From assembly GCF_036226745.1 (NCBI RefSeq), contig NZ_CP109013.1:1-64000 (forward strand): 64,000 bases of DNA, in the 5' to 3' direction. The stretch comes from Streptomyces sp. NBC_00683 (GTDB lineage: Bacteria > Actinomycetota > Actinomycetes > Streptomycetales > Streptomycetaceae). Position 1 is the stretch's first letter, and every line of letters begins with the position of its first letter. A program made the position numbers and the translations under genes. Shown piece by piece: positions 1-8,983 of this stretch. Under the pieces are notes generated by a model that saw nothing but the letters and a program-made list of their open reading frames with translations, was not told the origin of the DNA and made no database searches.

Positions 1-150
1 TGACGCGACGGCCCTACGGGCCGTCAAAGACTCCGGGCGCTCCGCGCCCTCAAGGGCCTCCGGCCCTGATGCCTCATCACCTTCGGTGATGAGGCTGGGC
101 CTTCGGCCCAAAGGTCCGGCCTCCGGCCGGCCCTTGGCTGGCTACAAGCA
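1..150. repeat. Telomere-like array of six trinucleotide-loop hairpins
   Basis: Six perfect inverted repeats are packed side by side at 7-25, 35-49, 53-67, 71-95, 96-110 and 116-130, with stems of 6 to 11 bp and loops of exactly three bases. On the bottom strand the loops read GTA, GGA, GGA, GAA, GAA and GGA, all closed by C-G. They are therefore C(GNA)G mini-hairpins, as described for the 3' overhang of Streptomyces telomeres. The bottom strand is the one whose 3' end would lie at the left edge, so the polarity fits. With the tap gene 2 kb away this suggests a replicon end. Whether base 1 is the true terminus cannot be seen. Confidence 0.65.
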
Positions 151-599
151 AGGGTGACGGGTCATCTGTTCGATTTGCTCTGTCGGGTGTTACTGGTGAT
201 CTTGTGTTCATTCTCAATTTCAGTGTCCGCGGTCCAATCCCACCGCTGGTTCGTGCCGCGCAGCGTGGTTCCGCGTCTGACGTATCGTCAATTTCCTGCT
301 CTTCAAGGACCGTTACCTCCTCCGGAGGTACGTTTCCCGGTGGAGCAAGAGAGGTACGGCAAAGGGAGCCGAATTCCACGCGGACAGATGCGGAAAATGC
401 ATTCGGTGGCGCAGCATCGTTCCTCCAAATAGGGTTTCCGGCCTTTGGGCGTGTCCGGTATCCGTACTCGATGAAGGATCGACCTCGATAAGGACGGGTA
501 CACCGTCTGCCTCCGCCCGATCACCGACGCAAAGTTGAAAATAATGGCCTTCCGATGACTGGAAAGCCACAGTATTTATGCGTCAGCCCTGTGCGAGTT
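151..599. other. Subtelomeric non-coding stretch
   Basis: No convincing gene was found here. Short open frames exist on both strands, but none shows a family motif or a good ribosome binding site. The stretch separates the hairpin array from the terminal-protein-like gene. Confidence 0.4.
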
Positions 600-1187
600 T
601 CACGCGCCGACTCCGATGGAACCCACATATGCGTAAGCCGCATAGTCGGAGTCGAGGTCGGTGATGATGTCGTCCCAGATTTCGTCCAACGTTTCGAGGT
701 CGCGCTTGGCCCAGGCTTCGACCATGTCGTCCCAGACGTAACGGGCTTGTACCGAGCGTTCGCTGAGGTTGGGCCTGCGGTACTGCTCGGGTACCCGTGA
801 CTGGTCGACGGGATAGACCTCGATGCGCCGGCCGCGTCCTTCGTTGTCCAGGAGCCGCTTCAGGGCGCCGGAGCGGACGAGGTTGTGCCGGCGCCGCTCC
901 TGGTATGCGCGGTCGACCGCTTCGAGCTTGCGTCGGCTGGGGCGTGCCCCGTTCTGCCAGGAGCGCAGCAGGCGTGCGCTGATGCCGTGTGAGCGCAGGA
1001 CTTCGCGGCCTGCGCTGCTGGAGAGGTAGCGCAGGCGGGCGGAGAGGCCTCGTTTGGTGGTGACGGGTGAGGTGATTCCGCCTTCGCGGGCGATGCGGTC
1101 GAGTTCGGCGGCGAGGGCTTGGGCTCCGCTGATTCCCTGGGCGCCGTGTTTTTGCCACTCGCCCCACAGGTCTGTTGCTCCGGTCAT
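600..1187 (-). CDS. Putative telomere terminal protein (Tpg/Tpc/Gtp-type role)
   Basis: This 195-residue protein begins 3 bp after the stop of tap, the arrangement of the tap-tpg operons that cap linear Streptomyces replicons. Tpg-type proteins prime end patching and stay covalently bound to telomere 5' ends. The sequence has a helix-turn-helix-like stretch (about residues 50-85, GISARLLRSWQNGARPS), a basic middle, and an acidic C-terminus with DDIITDLDSDYAAYAYV. It does not resemble the archetypal S. coelicolor Tpg, so it may belong to a non-archetypal class such as those of SCP1 or S. griseus. The role rests on size, the DNA-binding motif, tap linkage and the adjacent hairpins. Confidence 0.55.
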   Translation of the reverse strand: MTGATDLWGEWQKHGAQGISGAQALAAELDRIAREGGITSPVTTKRGLSARLRYLSSSAGREVLRSHGISARLLRSWQNGARPSRRKLEAVDRAYQERRRHNLVRSGALKRLLDNEGRGRRIEVYPVDQSRVPEQYRRPNLSERSVQARYVWDDMVEAWAKRDLETLDEIWDDIITDLDSDYAAYAYVGSIGVGA

Positions 1188-1190
1188 GGC

Positions 1191-2540
1191 CTACTCCCCC
1201 AGTGTGTAAAGGGACTTGGCTTTGACCTGGGCGAGGTCGCGGCCTTCGGGGAACACCTGCTGCCAGTCCCCGGCGATGTGGAGTTCGTCGGTTCCGGAGA
1301 TTTGAACCACTGTCAGTCCGGCGGTGTGTGCCTTATAGGCTTTCAGCCATAGGTTCGCGAAGGCTTGGGAGCGGATGATGTGCATCCAGTCTGGGCGCCG
1401 GATTTCGCGATTCGCGCTGCTTTCGCCGATGGTGGACACGAACTTAGAATACATGGATTTCACGTATTCGGTGGTTAGTTCGTCGTTCTGGGTTGTAGCT
1501 TCCCGGCGTACTTCGGTGAGTGCGCGGCGCATTTTTTCGAGGAGTCCTTCGGATGCGCCGGATGTCAGTGATTCGTGAATGACGGGCGCTTCGCAGAACC
1601 CGAGTTTTGCGCAGCGCAGCAGGAGGCGGAGGGTGGGTTCGGTGATCCATAGGGGTCCCGGCTCTTTTCGTGCGCCGAGTGGGGAGGGGAGATCTGGTTC
1701 GTTCCATGGTGCGGGGGTGACTCGGTGGACTCCGGAGCGCTTGGGGTCGTGCGGGTGGCCCTCGGTGTGGACGAGTTTGCCGATCGGTAGCCACGCTTTG
1801 AGTGCGGAGAGGTAGGCCGCGTTCATGTCGAGGACTGTCACCTCGATCGTGACGTGTCCGCTTCGTGCTGCGCGGTACAGGTCCTCGGAGCGCCACTTGG
1901 GTCGGCCTTCCCAGATTTGGTCTGCTCCTTTCTGTGAGGTTTTTTTGAGGATGTCGGCGGTGGGGGGGAATTCGGAGTGTTCGTAGCGGCCGCCGACCCG
2001 GGAGGCTGCGAAGAGTGCCATCACGTCGGGCACTGCTCGTTTGATGAGCGTGGCCCGCGTTGTCTCCAGGTCTCCTCCGTGCGCGGCGAGTTCCTGTTTG
2101 ACGCGCTTGCGGATCTGGTCGGCCAGTGGGCCGGCGGGTGCGGTGACGCGTTTTGGTGCGGCCGGTGGGCCGGGCGTTGTGGGTGCCGGGGTTTCGGCCG
2201 GCTCGGCGGGAGCGGGTTCGGGCTCTGGGGTCGGGGGGGCTGTGGGTGGCGGGGTGTCGATCGGGATGAGGGTCTGCGTTGCGTGGGTCGTGACCCGGTC
2301 GGCGTGCAGTTTCGCCAGGGCGTGTGTGGGCCCTGCGAGGAGGTCGAGTACGGGCATGCCCCAGTGGGCGGCGAGGCGGTCACAGTCCTGGAGGGTCCAT
2401 GCGGCCCTTCCATGCTGCCTGCGGCTGATCTGGCTTTGCGTCAGCCCGAGGGCTGCTGCGAGGTCTGACTGTTGTTCACCGGTGCGGTGTGCGATGGCGG
2501 TGACTGTCACTCGCAGCATTTCTTCGGTGCTCATCGGCAT
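1191..2540 (-). CDS. tap: Telomere-associated protein Tap
   Basis: About 449 residues. An N-terminal Cro/XRE-like helix-turn-helix (about residues 10-60, LAAALGLTQSQISRRQHG) is followed by a Pro/Ala-rich linker (about 90-130). The conserved C-terminal domain includes LDMNAAYLSALKAWLPIGKL, KSMYSKFVSTIGES and RPDWMHIIRSQAFANLW, which I recognise from Streptomyces Tap. Tap binds telomere 3' overhang hairpins and recruits the terminal protein. This copy is shorter than the roughly 740-residue S. coelicolor Tap. ATGs lie at 2540 and 2534 and a GTG at 2546. None has a strong Shine-Dalgarno, so the start is uncertain by a few codons. Confidence 0.75.
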   Translation of the reverse strand: MPMSTEEMLRVTVTAIAHRTGEQQSDLAAALGLTQSQISRRQHGRAAWTLQDCDRLAAHWGMPVLDLLAGPTHALAKLHADRVTTHATQTLIPIDTPPPTAPPTPEPEPAPAEPAETPAPTTPGPPAAPKRVTAPAGPLADQIRKRVKQELAAHGGDLETTRATLIKRAVPDVMALFAASRVGGRYEHSEFPPTADILKKTSQKGADQIWEGRPKWRSEDLYRAARSGHVTIEVTVLDMNAAYLSALKAWLPIGKLVHTEGHPHDPKRSGVHRVTPAPWNEPDLPSPLGARKEPGPLWITEPTLRLLLRCAKLGFCEAPVIHESLTSGASEGLLEKMRRALTEVRREATTQNDELTTEYVKSMYSKFVSTIGESSANREIRRPDWMHIIRSQAFANLWLKAYKAHTAGLTVVQISGTDELHIAGDWQQVFPEGRDLAQVKAKSLYTLGE

Positions 2541-2957
2541 GAACACATACTAATAGGGGATGCGGTTTCCGCATATTCAATGCGAGATTCGCATGCCGTG
2601 AGCGGGTGTCGCAACTTTGCCCATCGCTAGACGGAGACGCTGGCGCCCTATGAAGCAATCGCTTCAGTCACGGGCTCCGCGTCGCCGGACGGCAGCCGCA
2701 GGGTCAGCAGGCCTCGGCCGCTGGTCCCCTCGATCTCGACCTTTTCCAGGAAAGCGATACGAACGTCTTGGCGCTCTCCAGCCGGTCGACGTCCTGCACG
2801 GTCTGCTTGGCCTGCTTGGCAATCATGTGCAGGTCGACCGTGAGGGTTTGTACGCTGCGGCCCAGGAGGCTTCCTCGCCGGGCTGGCACGGTCCTGCGGC
2901 CTGGGCAGCGGCGATCACGAGGCTGTAGTCCACGCATCCCTCGTCGCCTGTGCTGCT
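2541..2957. other. Intergenic region with a possible gene-end remnant
   Basis: No intact gene. On the minus strand, 2648-2776 reads as a plausible C-terminus (FLEKVEIEGTSGRGLLTLRL, ending at a TAG at 2648-2650) with no start and no recognisable family. The divergent promoter of tap is probably in the A+T-richer stretch near 2545-2600. Confidence 0.3.
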
Positions 2958-3066
2958 GACTCCGTTACGATCCATAACATTCTGGATGAAACCATGACCG
3001 GTCTCAAGGTGCGCGCCGCGCAGACCGGCGAGTCCCTCCAGGAATACCTCCTCGAGCTCATCACTC
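2958..3066 (+). pseudogene. VapB/FitA-type antitoxin fragment
   Basis: In frame with the ATG at 2994, the reading SVTIHNILDET-MTGLKVRAAQTGESLQEYLLELI matches the N-terminal ribbon-helix-helix of FitA/VapB-like antitoxins, which have the pattern TIRN..DET...LK.RAA..G.SLQ.YLLELI. The homology stops near 3066 and the frame runs on into unrelated sequence. There is no start codon before 2994 and no toxin gene follows. I read it as a relic of a toxin-antitoxin locus whose 3' half was replaced. Confidence 0.6.
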
Positions 3067-3152
3067 CACGAGGCGCAGCAACGCACCCTGTGGGAAACGG
3101 CCGAACGCACCCAGCGGTAAGCCCGAGTCCTACGCAAGGAGCACGCTTCCCA

Positions 3153-4091
3153 GTGACCGTCAGTGTTGACCTGCCCGACCGCATACGCGCTCGCTGCACG
3201 GAGCTCGGCGACGGTGTCCTGTATGCGGTCAAGACCCTGGCCCGGCAGTTGGCCGGCGATCCACGCCTCGGCGAGCGCGCCGGCAGGCTCGGCCTGTACG
3301 CGGCGACGATCGACAGCGACACCTTCGATGCGTGCCCGCCCCTGATCGTGCGTTACGCCTACGGTCCGCCCCTGCTGGACGTAGACCGGATCGAGATCCG
3401 GGACATCGAGGCGACCGGGCCGCTTCCCGACGCCGGCGACGAGCAGGCTCCCGCGGCCATGCCGGATCCCCGCCTGCAGCAGATCGCCGCGCGGCAGGTG
3501 ACCGAGGCATGGCGGCGGGTCACCAGCTGGCTTGAGCAGCACGCGCCCGCTACCCATGCGGCGCTGCTGCCGGGCGCGTCCACGTACGAGATTGCCGCGC
3601 TGGAGCATTCACTTGGGGTGTGTGTATCCGTGGAGCTGCGGGCGTTGTGGCTGCTGTGCGCGGGGGGCAAAGACACCCCGGGGGCGGGTGTGATGCCCGA
3701 CTACGGCTGGGCGTTGATGCCGCTGGGCACGGTGGCTACGTCCTACCGGTGGCATGGGGAGAACCAGCGGGAGCTAGGAGGCGGGTGGGGCGTTGGCGAT
3801 GCGATGGTGTGGAAGCCGTCATGGATTCCGTTCTGTTCATGGTCGGTGACCGACACGAGCTATGGCCTGTTCGTCGACGCCGAGACGGGCAAGGTCGGGC
3901 ACTGGGACGACACGTCCGTGCGGACTGTCGGGGACCAGACGTTGAGCATGCTGCTGGAGGAGACGGCCGACAAGCTGGAGAATCCGCACCTGGCCACCGG
4001 CCGCCTGCCGGGGCTGATCGGCGGCAGGCTGGTGTGGGGGCCGCCGCTCGCCGCGGATGAGGCTGCCCTGTGGGAGCGGTTCGCGGGCTGA
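3153..4091 (+). CDS. SMI1/KNR4-family protein
   Basis: From GTG 3153 (AAGGAG at 3136-3141) this encodes 312 residues. The open frame extends upstream to 2994, but that part is an antitoxin relic, so the GTG is preferred. The C-terminal 200 residues carry the SMI1/KNR4 pattern: a long helix with W.R(V/I)..WL..HAP, then LPGAS..EI..LE..LGV.(L)P.EL..LW......., and a Trp-rich core near PSWIPFCSWS. SMI1/KNR4 proteins are often immunity or scaffold proteins of polymorphic toxin systems. No toxin gene is visible nearby. The N-terminal 100 residues are not recognised. Confidence 0.7.
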   Translation: MTVSVDLPDRIRARCTELGDGVLYAVKTLARQLAGDPRLGERAGRLGLYAATIDSDTFDACPPLIVRYAYGPPLLDVDRIEIRDIEATGPLPDAGDEQAPAAMPDPRLQQIAARQVTEAWRRVTSWLEQHAPATHAALLPGASTYEIAALEHSLGVCVSVELRALWLLCAGGKDTPGAGVMPDYGWALMPLGTVATSYRWHGENQRELGGGWGVGDAMVWKPSWIPFCSWSVTDTSYGLFVDAETGKVGHWDDTSVRTVGDQTLSMLLEETADKLENPHLATGRLPGLIGGRLVWGPPLAADEAALWERFAG

Positions 4092-4407
4092 CGTGGGGGC
4101 GGACAGGTTGAGGAGATGCAGCCGATCCTGGCCGAGGCGGCTTCGAGCCGGGTGAGGGTGTCGACGGTGGATGGCAACGCTGGAGTCTCCGTACCTCGTC
4201 TCCTCGTCCGTCGGAGGCGTGCCGCGTAGGCGTGGGCAAGCTGGCGGCTGGGGAATGCTGTCGTCCCGTCCGACGAACTCGCCTCCGTCGGTAAGCGCCG
4301 CTCTGGCAGGTGCGTAGGCCCTTGTCTGGCCTCCCGGCGTCCCTGCGGGTTCTGCCCTGTCCGTCTGCCGTCCCCTTCGCCCGTTGTCCCGCTGTCCTGC
4401 TGTCTGC
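4092..4407. other. Intergenic, nothing recognised
   Basis: Region between convergent genes. No motif-bearing frame, no tRNA and no strong terminator hairpin seen. Confidence 0.4.
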
Positions 4408-5001
4408 TCAGTCGTCAAAGTGGAGTTCGGGCCGGGTCCAGAGGGTGAGGTCGCTGCTGGTGGCGACCGCCAGGGTCAGGCCGGAGGGCGAGAAGCCGGC
4501 TGCGCGGAGTTCTGAGTACTCGGAGTGGAAGACGTGCCACCATGTCCCTCCCGCCGGCCCTGTGTGGGACCCGCCGTCGGCGGAGAGGATGACGCGGTCG
4601 TGGGGCCACTCGGGGCTGACGACGTCCAGGGTCCAGCCGTCCGGTGTGGTGCTGTGCAGGCCGCCGCCGAAGAGCCCGGCGATACGCACCGGCCCGCCTT
4701 CGACAGGGCCGAGCCCGGGGCAGGTGAGCTCCGGCGACGCGTCCGGAGTGCTGGTGTCGGGGTCTGGGTCCCTGTCGCGGGCGATCTTCTCGCCCGTGAC
4801 CGCGTCGAAGAGTCCGTGCCCGTCGCTGGACACGACCATGACGAGGTCGTGCCCGCTGTCGGGATGGACGGCGAAGCCGATGCCGAGCAGACCTCCGATG
4901 GGGGTCCTGTGGTCCAGCACCGGCTGCCACGGTTGTGGGGCAGGCATGACGGTGGCGGCGATATAGCGCTCGCGCCGCTTCTGCTGGTACTCGGTGGTCA
5001 A
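4408..5001 (-). CDS. Hypothetical protein
   Basis: About 197 residues from a TTG at 5001, chosen because GGGAGAAGAG lies just before it. The frame is open to 5079, so a longer form is possible. The protein is soluble and rich in Gly, Asp, Pro and Trp. It has short beta-like segments such as GIGFAVHPDSGHDLVMVVS and ends LTLWTRPELHFDD. The alternating VHPD/SPSG-type turns could be repeats of a beta-propeller-like fold, but this is a guess. No known family, signal peptide or membrane segment. The HIT gene lies upstream on the same strand. Confidence 0.5.
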   Translation of the reverse strand: MTTEYQQKRRERYIAATVMPAPQPWQPVLDHRTPIGGLLGIGFAVHPDSGHDLVMVVSSDGHGLFDAVTGEKIARDRDPDPDTSTPDASPELTCPGLGPVEGGPVRIAGLFGGGLHSTTPDGWTLDVVSPEWPHDRVILSADGGSHTGPAGGTWWHVFHSEYSELRAAGFSPSGLTLAVATSSDLTLWTRPELHFDD

Positions 5002-5056
5002 CTCTTCTCCCTTGGGCTGTCTGTGTCGAGGGTCGAGCTCGGATTCCGTGATCTGG

Positions 5057-5524
5057 TTACTGAGCGTTCGGGTGCCCATGAAGTTGAGCTCGGAGCGAGT
5101 GGGCTATTTGGTCTGCCCGGTCAGCCGTTACTCGCTCCTGCTCCGGTCGCCGAAGCAGCTCGAAAATGCCCGGCCCACGATGCTCTGGTTGTAGATCTGC
5201 CATGCGCGGAACGATATGGAAGTGCACGTGCGCGAAGCCTTCGGCTTCGGCGAATTGGATGACGTAGGTCTTGGCACAACCAGTCAGGCTCTGGAGAGCC
5301 CGGGAAAGCTTGACCTGCCACACCCCTAGGGCAGATGCCTCAGCGTTGGTGAGGTCATGAACCGCGGCAACGTGGCGCCGAGGCAGCAGCACCAGCCAGC
5401 CGGGCACTGCGGTGTTGAAGGCGTGGGCCACCCGCCAGTGCTGGTCATATACCACGCACTCGCGTGGTGGGAGGTTGTCGAAATCTGCTTCCTTGCTGCA
5501 TGTGTAGCAGTCGGGAGTCGTCAT
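5057..5524 (-). CDS. HIT-family nucleotide hydrolase/transferase
   Basis: 155 residues. The histidine-triad motif HVHFHIVP is near residue 104, with the upstream core GWLVLLPRRHVAAVHDLT typical of the Fhit/HINT fold. HIT proteins hydrolyse or transfer nucleotide phosphates on substrates such as AMP-lysine or dinucleoside polyphosphates. An N-terminal CYTC...PRECV pair of cysteines may bind zinc, as in HINT-like members. The physiological substrate cannot be told from sequence. It is followed on the same strand by a hypothetical gene, with a possible overlap if that gene uses its long start. Confidence 0.85.
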   Translation of the reverse strand: MTTPDCYTCSKEADFDNLPPRECVVYDQHWRVAHAFNTAVPGWLVLLPRRHVAAVHDLTNAEASALGVWQVKLSRALQSLTGCAKTYVIQFAEAEGFAHVHFHIVPRMADLQPEHRGPGIFELLRRPEQERVTADRADQIAHSLRAQLHGHPNAQ

Positions 5525-5583
5525 GAACTGAGATCGTAGAACTGTCTCTCGAAACGCCTGTCGGCCTCAGTCACCAGTCGCCT

Positions 5584-5636
5584 GTCACCAGTCACCCAGT
5601 CACCCAGTCACCCAGTCACCCAGTCACCCAGTCACG
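5584..5636. repeat. Short tandem repeat, 8-bp unit CCCAGTCA
   Basis: Six to seven tandem copies of the octamer CCCAGTCA lie between the HIT gene and the stop codon of the ISL3 transposase relic. The array runs up to the IS boundary. It may have grown by slippage after insertion. Confidence 0.8.
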
Positions 5637-7134
5637 CCAGGAGAACTCTCTTCCGAAAGAGCTGGAACCCGGCACGTCCGATCATCTGGCGCTTGAACAT
5701 CATGATTCGGTTGACGTGTCCCTCCACGACGCCGGAGTTCCTGGGCAGGGCGAGAGGCCGCCGATGACGACGTCGCGGTCTCGGTCGATGCCTGCGGCGA
5801 GGGTATGGAGGCCGGGCAGGTCGTCTCGGCGGACCGCGTCGAGCCACTCAGGGAGCCGGTGGCCCTGGCGCTCGGTGAGAATCTGGGCGAAGGACCGGGC
5901 CTGTCCGGTGAGCGCATCCAGATCGGGACAGTGGGCCAAGACGGCCTTGAGGCGGAGCTGTTCCACCTCGGTGAGAGAGTCGGGATGCCTCAGTATCCAG
6001 CCGACGACGGTGCGCGGCGATGGCGGGGACGCGGGGAGCGGGACTGCCGAGAGACGCTTGGCGCGGAAGGAGGCGCGAACTCACTGGTAGCTACCGGTGT
6101 AGCCGAGTGGCACGATCTCCTCCCATACCTTCCAGGCGTTGGTGCAGCCATGGTTCCAGCGGTCGTCCAGATAAGGCTTGAACTTATCCAAGACCGAGGG
6201 GCGGCCCTGCCCCTGGCCGTGGAAGAGGTCTTCCGGGGTGGCAGCGTCAGCGAGGAGCTTGACGGTGCGGTAGGTCGTGCCGAGCCGGCGTTGGATCGCG
6301 CGGCGGCTGTGGCCGTCGGCCAGCAGCGCGTGAACGGCGGCTGATTGGCTCTTGTTCCGGTCGGCCGAACCGGTGGCCGGTCGGCACGGGGAGCCAGGTT
6401 CGTGGGTTCTGCTCCTGGACCTGCCCGGGTGGCTCGGGCGCCCTGTTCAGTAGACGGCCGCGGTGGTCTGCAACGCACCGCTCGGCGGCTTCGCCAAGGT
6501 TGTTCCGCAGATGCCCAGCGATCAGCGACCTGCACCGTCTTGGGCGCCCCAATGGTGGCGCCCTCGGCGAAATACGGCGCCCGGTCCCTACAGGCCACCT
6601 CGATGCCTGGCGGCTCGGCCAGCCAAGCCGCCAGGCTCGACGCCTCCCGGTCGGGCAGCAGGTCCGCGGGTCGCCGGGTCTCGACGTCGACCAGTAACGT
6701 GCCGTAATGACGGCCTTTGCGAGTCGCGTTCTCATCGACGACGACCACTTGCGGCGCTGGTGAGTCCGGTTCGGGCAGTGCCGCGACCAGGCGCAGCACG
6801 GTGCTGCGGCTGACGGACACCTCGAAGACGCTGGCCATCCGTGCACGCGCCCGGCCAGCGAGCGTGAGGCCCACCGCTGCCAGCGTTGATCGCAGGCGCT
6901 CGGTCCACTGGCTGTGCAGACAGAGCAGCACCCGCAGCCCCGCGCTAGGCGTCTGGTGGAAACCGCTGGTAGGAGCTTTGGACCCGGGTGGGCCAGCTTC
7001 CGCGACCCGGACAGGCCGAGCCGCCCGTAGTACTACAGGCCTCGGTCCGTGCCGTCTTGTTCATCACGCCCACCGCCAGCACCGACACTGTCCGCGGTCG
7101 GCGGGAACAGCAGCTCCTCCAGCCGGAGCACCAT
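5632..7134 (-). mobile_element. ISL3-family transposase, degenerate
   Basis: On the minus strand the N-terminus MVLRLEELLFPPTAD starts at 7134. A cysteine-bearing stretch (TEACSTTGGSACPG) follows, then the core TERLRSTLAAVGLTLAGRAR and VVVVDENATRKGRHYGTLL, and the C-terminus GHVNRIMMFKRQM...RKRVLLA ending at 5632. These are ISL3-family hallmarks. The segments are in different frames, and the zinc-finger part appears internally deleted near 6935-6990, so the gene is inactive. A second C-terminal copy lies at 16240. The A/T-rich repeat at 7241-7275 may be its upstream end. Confidence 0.75.
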
Positions 7135-7240
7135 CTCTTCCACGGACCCGGACTGTCAGCCACTCGAGATCGCCGCTGGTCGATTTCGGGCGACTTCCCG
7201 AAGGGCCGCACGACGGCCAACTGTCACTCACCGTGGCGAT

Positions 7241-7275
7241 GTCACGGAATCTGAGCCGGAACTCGTTCTCGTGGA
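7241..7275 (-). repeat. IS-end/MITE-family repeat, copy 1
   Basis: On the minus strand it reads TCCACGAGAACGAGTTCCGG, then CTCAGATTCCGTGAC. It is a member of a family with core GTTCTGGCNCANATTTCGTG that recurs through 14.7 kb. It lies about 110 bp upstream of the ISL3 transposase start, so it may be the left end of that element. Confidence 0.6.
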
Positions 7276-7493
7276 CTAAGCCAGGAGGACGGAGTCGGGG
7301 CAGTTGTCGGGTGACGGGTTCCGCACTCAGGCACATCGACCTCGGTACCGGGAGCGGCCACCTGCTCAACAGCGCCCCTGTATCAGCCGCCGGTCTCAGC
7401 AGGGTCGTGTGCCGAGGTTTTCGGGTCGGTGGCTCTGCTCGCCGTTGCTCCTCCGGCTGTGGTTCGTGATGATGCGTGGGGCAAAGTGGGAGC

Positions 7494-7997
7494 ATGACTA
7501 CGTTCGCGACGATGCCGTTCCACCTGGAGACTGAGCGGCTGATACTGCGGCCGTGGGCCGAGTCGGACGCCGCTGAGTTCTGCGCCCTCCTCTCCGAACG
7601 CGGCAAGGGAACCCCCACGGTTGAGCACATCCGGACGTCCATCGCGGAGCTGCTCACCGCGACGGCGACCACGGGGATCGCCCTGTTGCCCATCCAGCGC
7701 CGTGACGAGGGCGACTTCATCGGCTACTGCGGGCTGATCATCGGCCGCTCCACTGTGGAGGAGCCTGAAATCGCGTATGAGCTGTTCCAGCGTGCTCATG
7801 GGCGTGGCTATGCCACCGAGGCGGCCGGCGCGGTGCTCGATGCCGCTGCGGCGACCGGGCGGAAGCGGCTGTGGTCGACGGTCGGTGTGTGGAACACGCC
7901 GTCGCTCCGTGTCCTTGAGAAGGTCGGGTTCGTGCGGGATCACGTTTCCATGGAGGAGAACGGTGAAGTGGTCTGGCTGACACGCTCGTTGCTGTGA
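7494..7997 (+). CDS. RimJ/RimL-type GNAT N-acetyltransferase
   Basis: 167 residues from ATG 7494 (GGGAG just upstream; an in-frame GTG at 7476 is also possible). The N-terminus FHLETERLILRPW is the signature of the ribosomal-protein-alanine acetyltransferase subfamily. The acetyl-CoA loop GRGYATEA is near residue 103, and SLRVLEKVGFV near 143 is the C-terminal GNAT motif. Such proteins acetylate N-termini, amino-sugar antibiotics or small amines. The substrate is unknown. The gene sits alone between repeat copies, like a cargo gene. Confidence 0.85.
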   Translation: MTTFATMPFHLETERLILRPWAESDAAEFCALLSERGKGTPTVEHIRTSIAELLTATATTGIALLPIQRRDEGDFIGYCGLIIGRSTVEEPEIAYELFQRAHGRGYATEAAGAVLDAAAATGRKRLWSTVGVWNTPSLRVLEKVGFVRDHVSMEENGEVVWLTRSLL

Positions 7998-8163
7998 CGC
8001 GGGAGTGTGCTGCCGGGGCTTCGTGCTCAGGGTGATCGAGTGCGTTGCGGCGGAGCGCCGGGCGTGCCGGGGTCGGTTGGTGGTCCGGGTGCAGGTCGTG
8101 ATCTTCGTGTCTGGCCTGCGGCTTGTCGGGGGTGGTGGCTGGCTGGCTACGTTGATGTCTCGT

Positions 8164-8302
8164 GGTTCTGGCACACATTTCGTGAACGCTCCCGAGTTCA
8201 CGTCGTCGGGCTCGTGCAGACTGCGATCCGTGCCGGTAGCGCGCCTGGCTCCTCACCTCGACGCAGGGCCGGCAAGGTCATTCACGGAATGTGCCCCGAA
8301 CC
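8164..8302. repeat. MITE-like element with terminal inverted repeats
   Basis: A 139-bp stretch begins GGTTCTGGCACACATTTCGT and ends with its near inverse (TTCACGGAATGTGCCCCGAACC, 8281-8302). An internal stretch of about 60 bp (GACTGCGATCCGTGCCGGT and on) recurs imperfectly at 9019-9075. It has no coding capacity. It lies between the GNAT and Nudix genes. Confidence 0.6.
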
Positions 8303-8452
8303 TGAGTTTTGACAGCACTCCGGTTCCTGCCAGGGCAACGTCGAGATGTTCCAGGTGAAAGGTGCTGGTCATGCCGCAGATGTAGGGCTGTCTGCGGCGA
8401 TCCGGCGTGACCACCGTGCTGGCGAGGTGATTCGGGCCTCTAGTCTGGCGCG

Positions 8453-8947
8453 GTGACGATACCGGACGAGAGGCTCCCGCTCCGCCTGAGCGCGCGTGTG
8501 GTGTTGCTGGACGATGCCGATCGCCTGCTGCTCTTCTCCGCCAGGAACCAGACGGACGGCTCTCTGCGCTGGTTCACCGTGGGCGGTGGGCTGGGGCCGG
8601 GCGAGACCCATGAGCAGGCGGCCTTGCGCGAGCTGCGGGAGGAGACTGGGTTGGCCAATGTCGACCTGGGCCCCGAAGTCTGGCGCGGGCGTCCTTGGAC
8701 CACGACCCGAGACGGCATCACTTACGAAGTCCGCCAGCGCTACTACCTGGCCCGGGTGCCTTCCTTCACGGTCGACACCTCTGGGTTCGAGGAAGTGGAG
8801 AGAGCCGCCATCACAGGACACCGATGGTGGACCGCCGAGGAACTGGCCACCACGACGGACTTGCTGAGACCGGCGGGGCTTCCATCGCTGCTCGGTGCAC
8901 TCATAGCGGACGGCTCACCAGCTCGGCCGATCACCGTTGCCGGCTAG
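8453..8947 (+). CDS. Nudix hydrolase
   Basis: 164 residues from GTG 8453. The Nudix box GX5EX7REUXEEXGU is complete at about residues 45-67 (GLGPGETHEQAALRELREET, then GL). An N-terminal VVLLDDADRLLLFSARN strand fits the fold. Nudix enzymes hydrolyse nucleoside diphosphate derivatives. The substrate is not predictable here. The gene is bracketed by two diverged copies of the same repeat (8164-8302 and 8984-9108), suggesting it moved or was bounded as a unit. Confidence 0.88.
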   Translation: MTIPDERLPLRLSARVVLLDDADRLLLFSARNQTDGSLRWFTVGGGLGPGETHEQAALRELREETGLANVDLGPEVWRGRPWTTTRDGITYEVRQRYYLARVPSFTVDTSGFEEVERAAITGHRWWTAEELATTTDLLRPAGLPSLLGALIADGSPARPITVAG

Positions 8948-8983
8948 GCAACGGACCGCGGAAGGCACATCTTCCAATGCACG

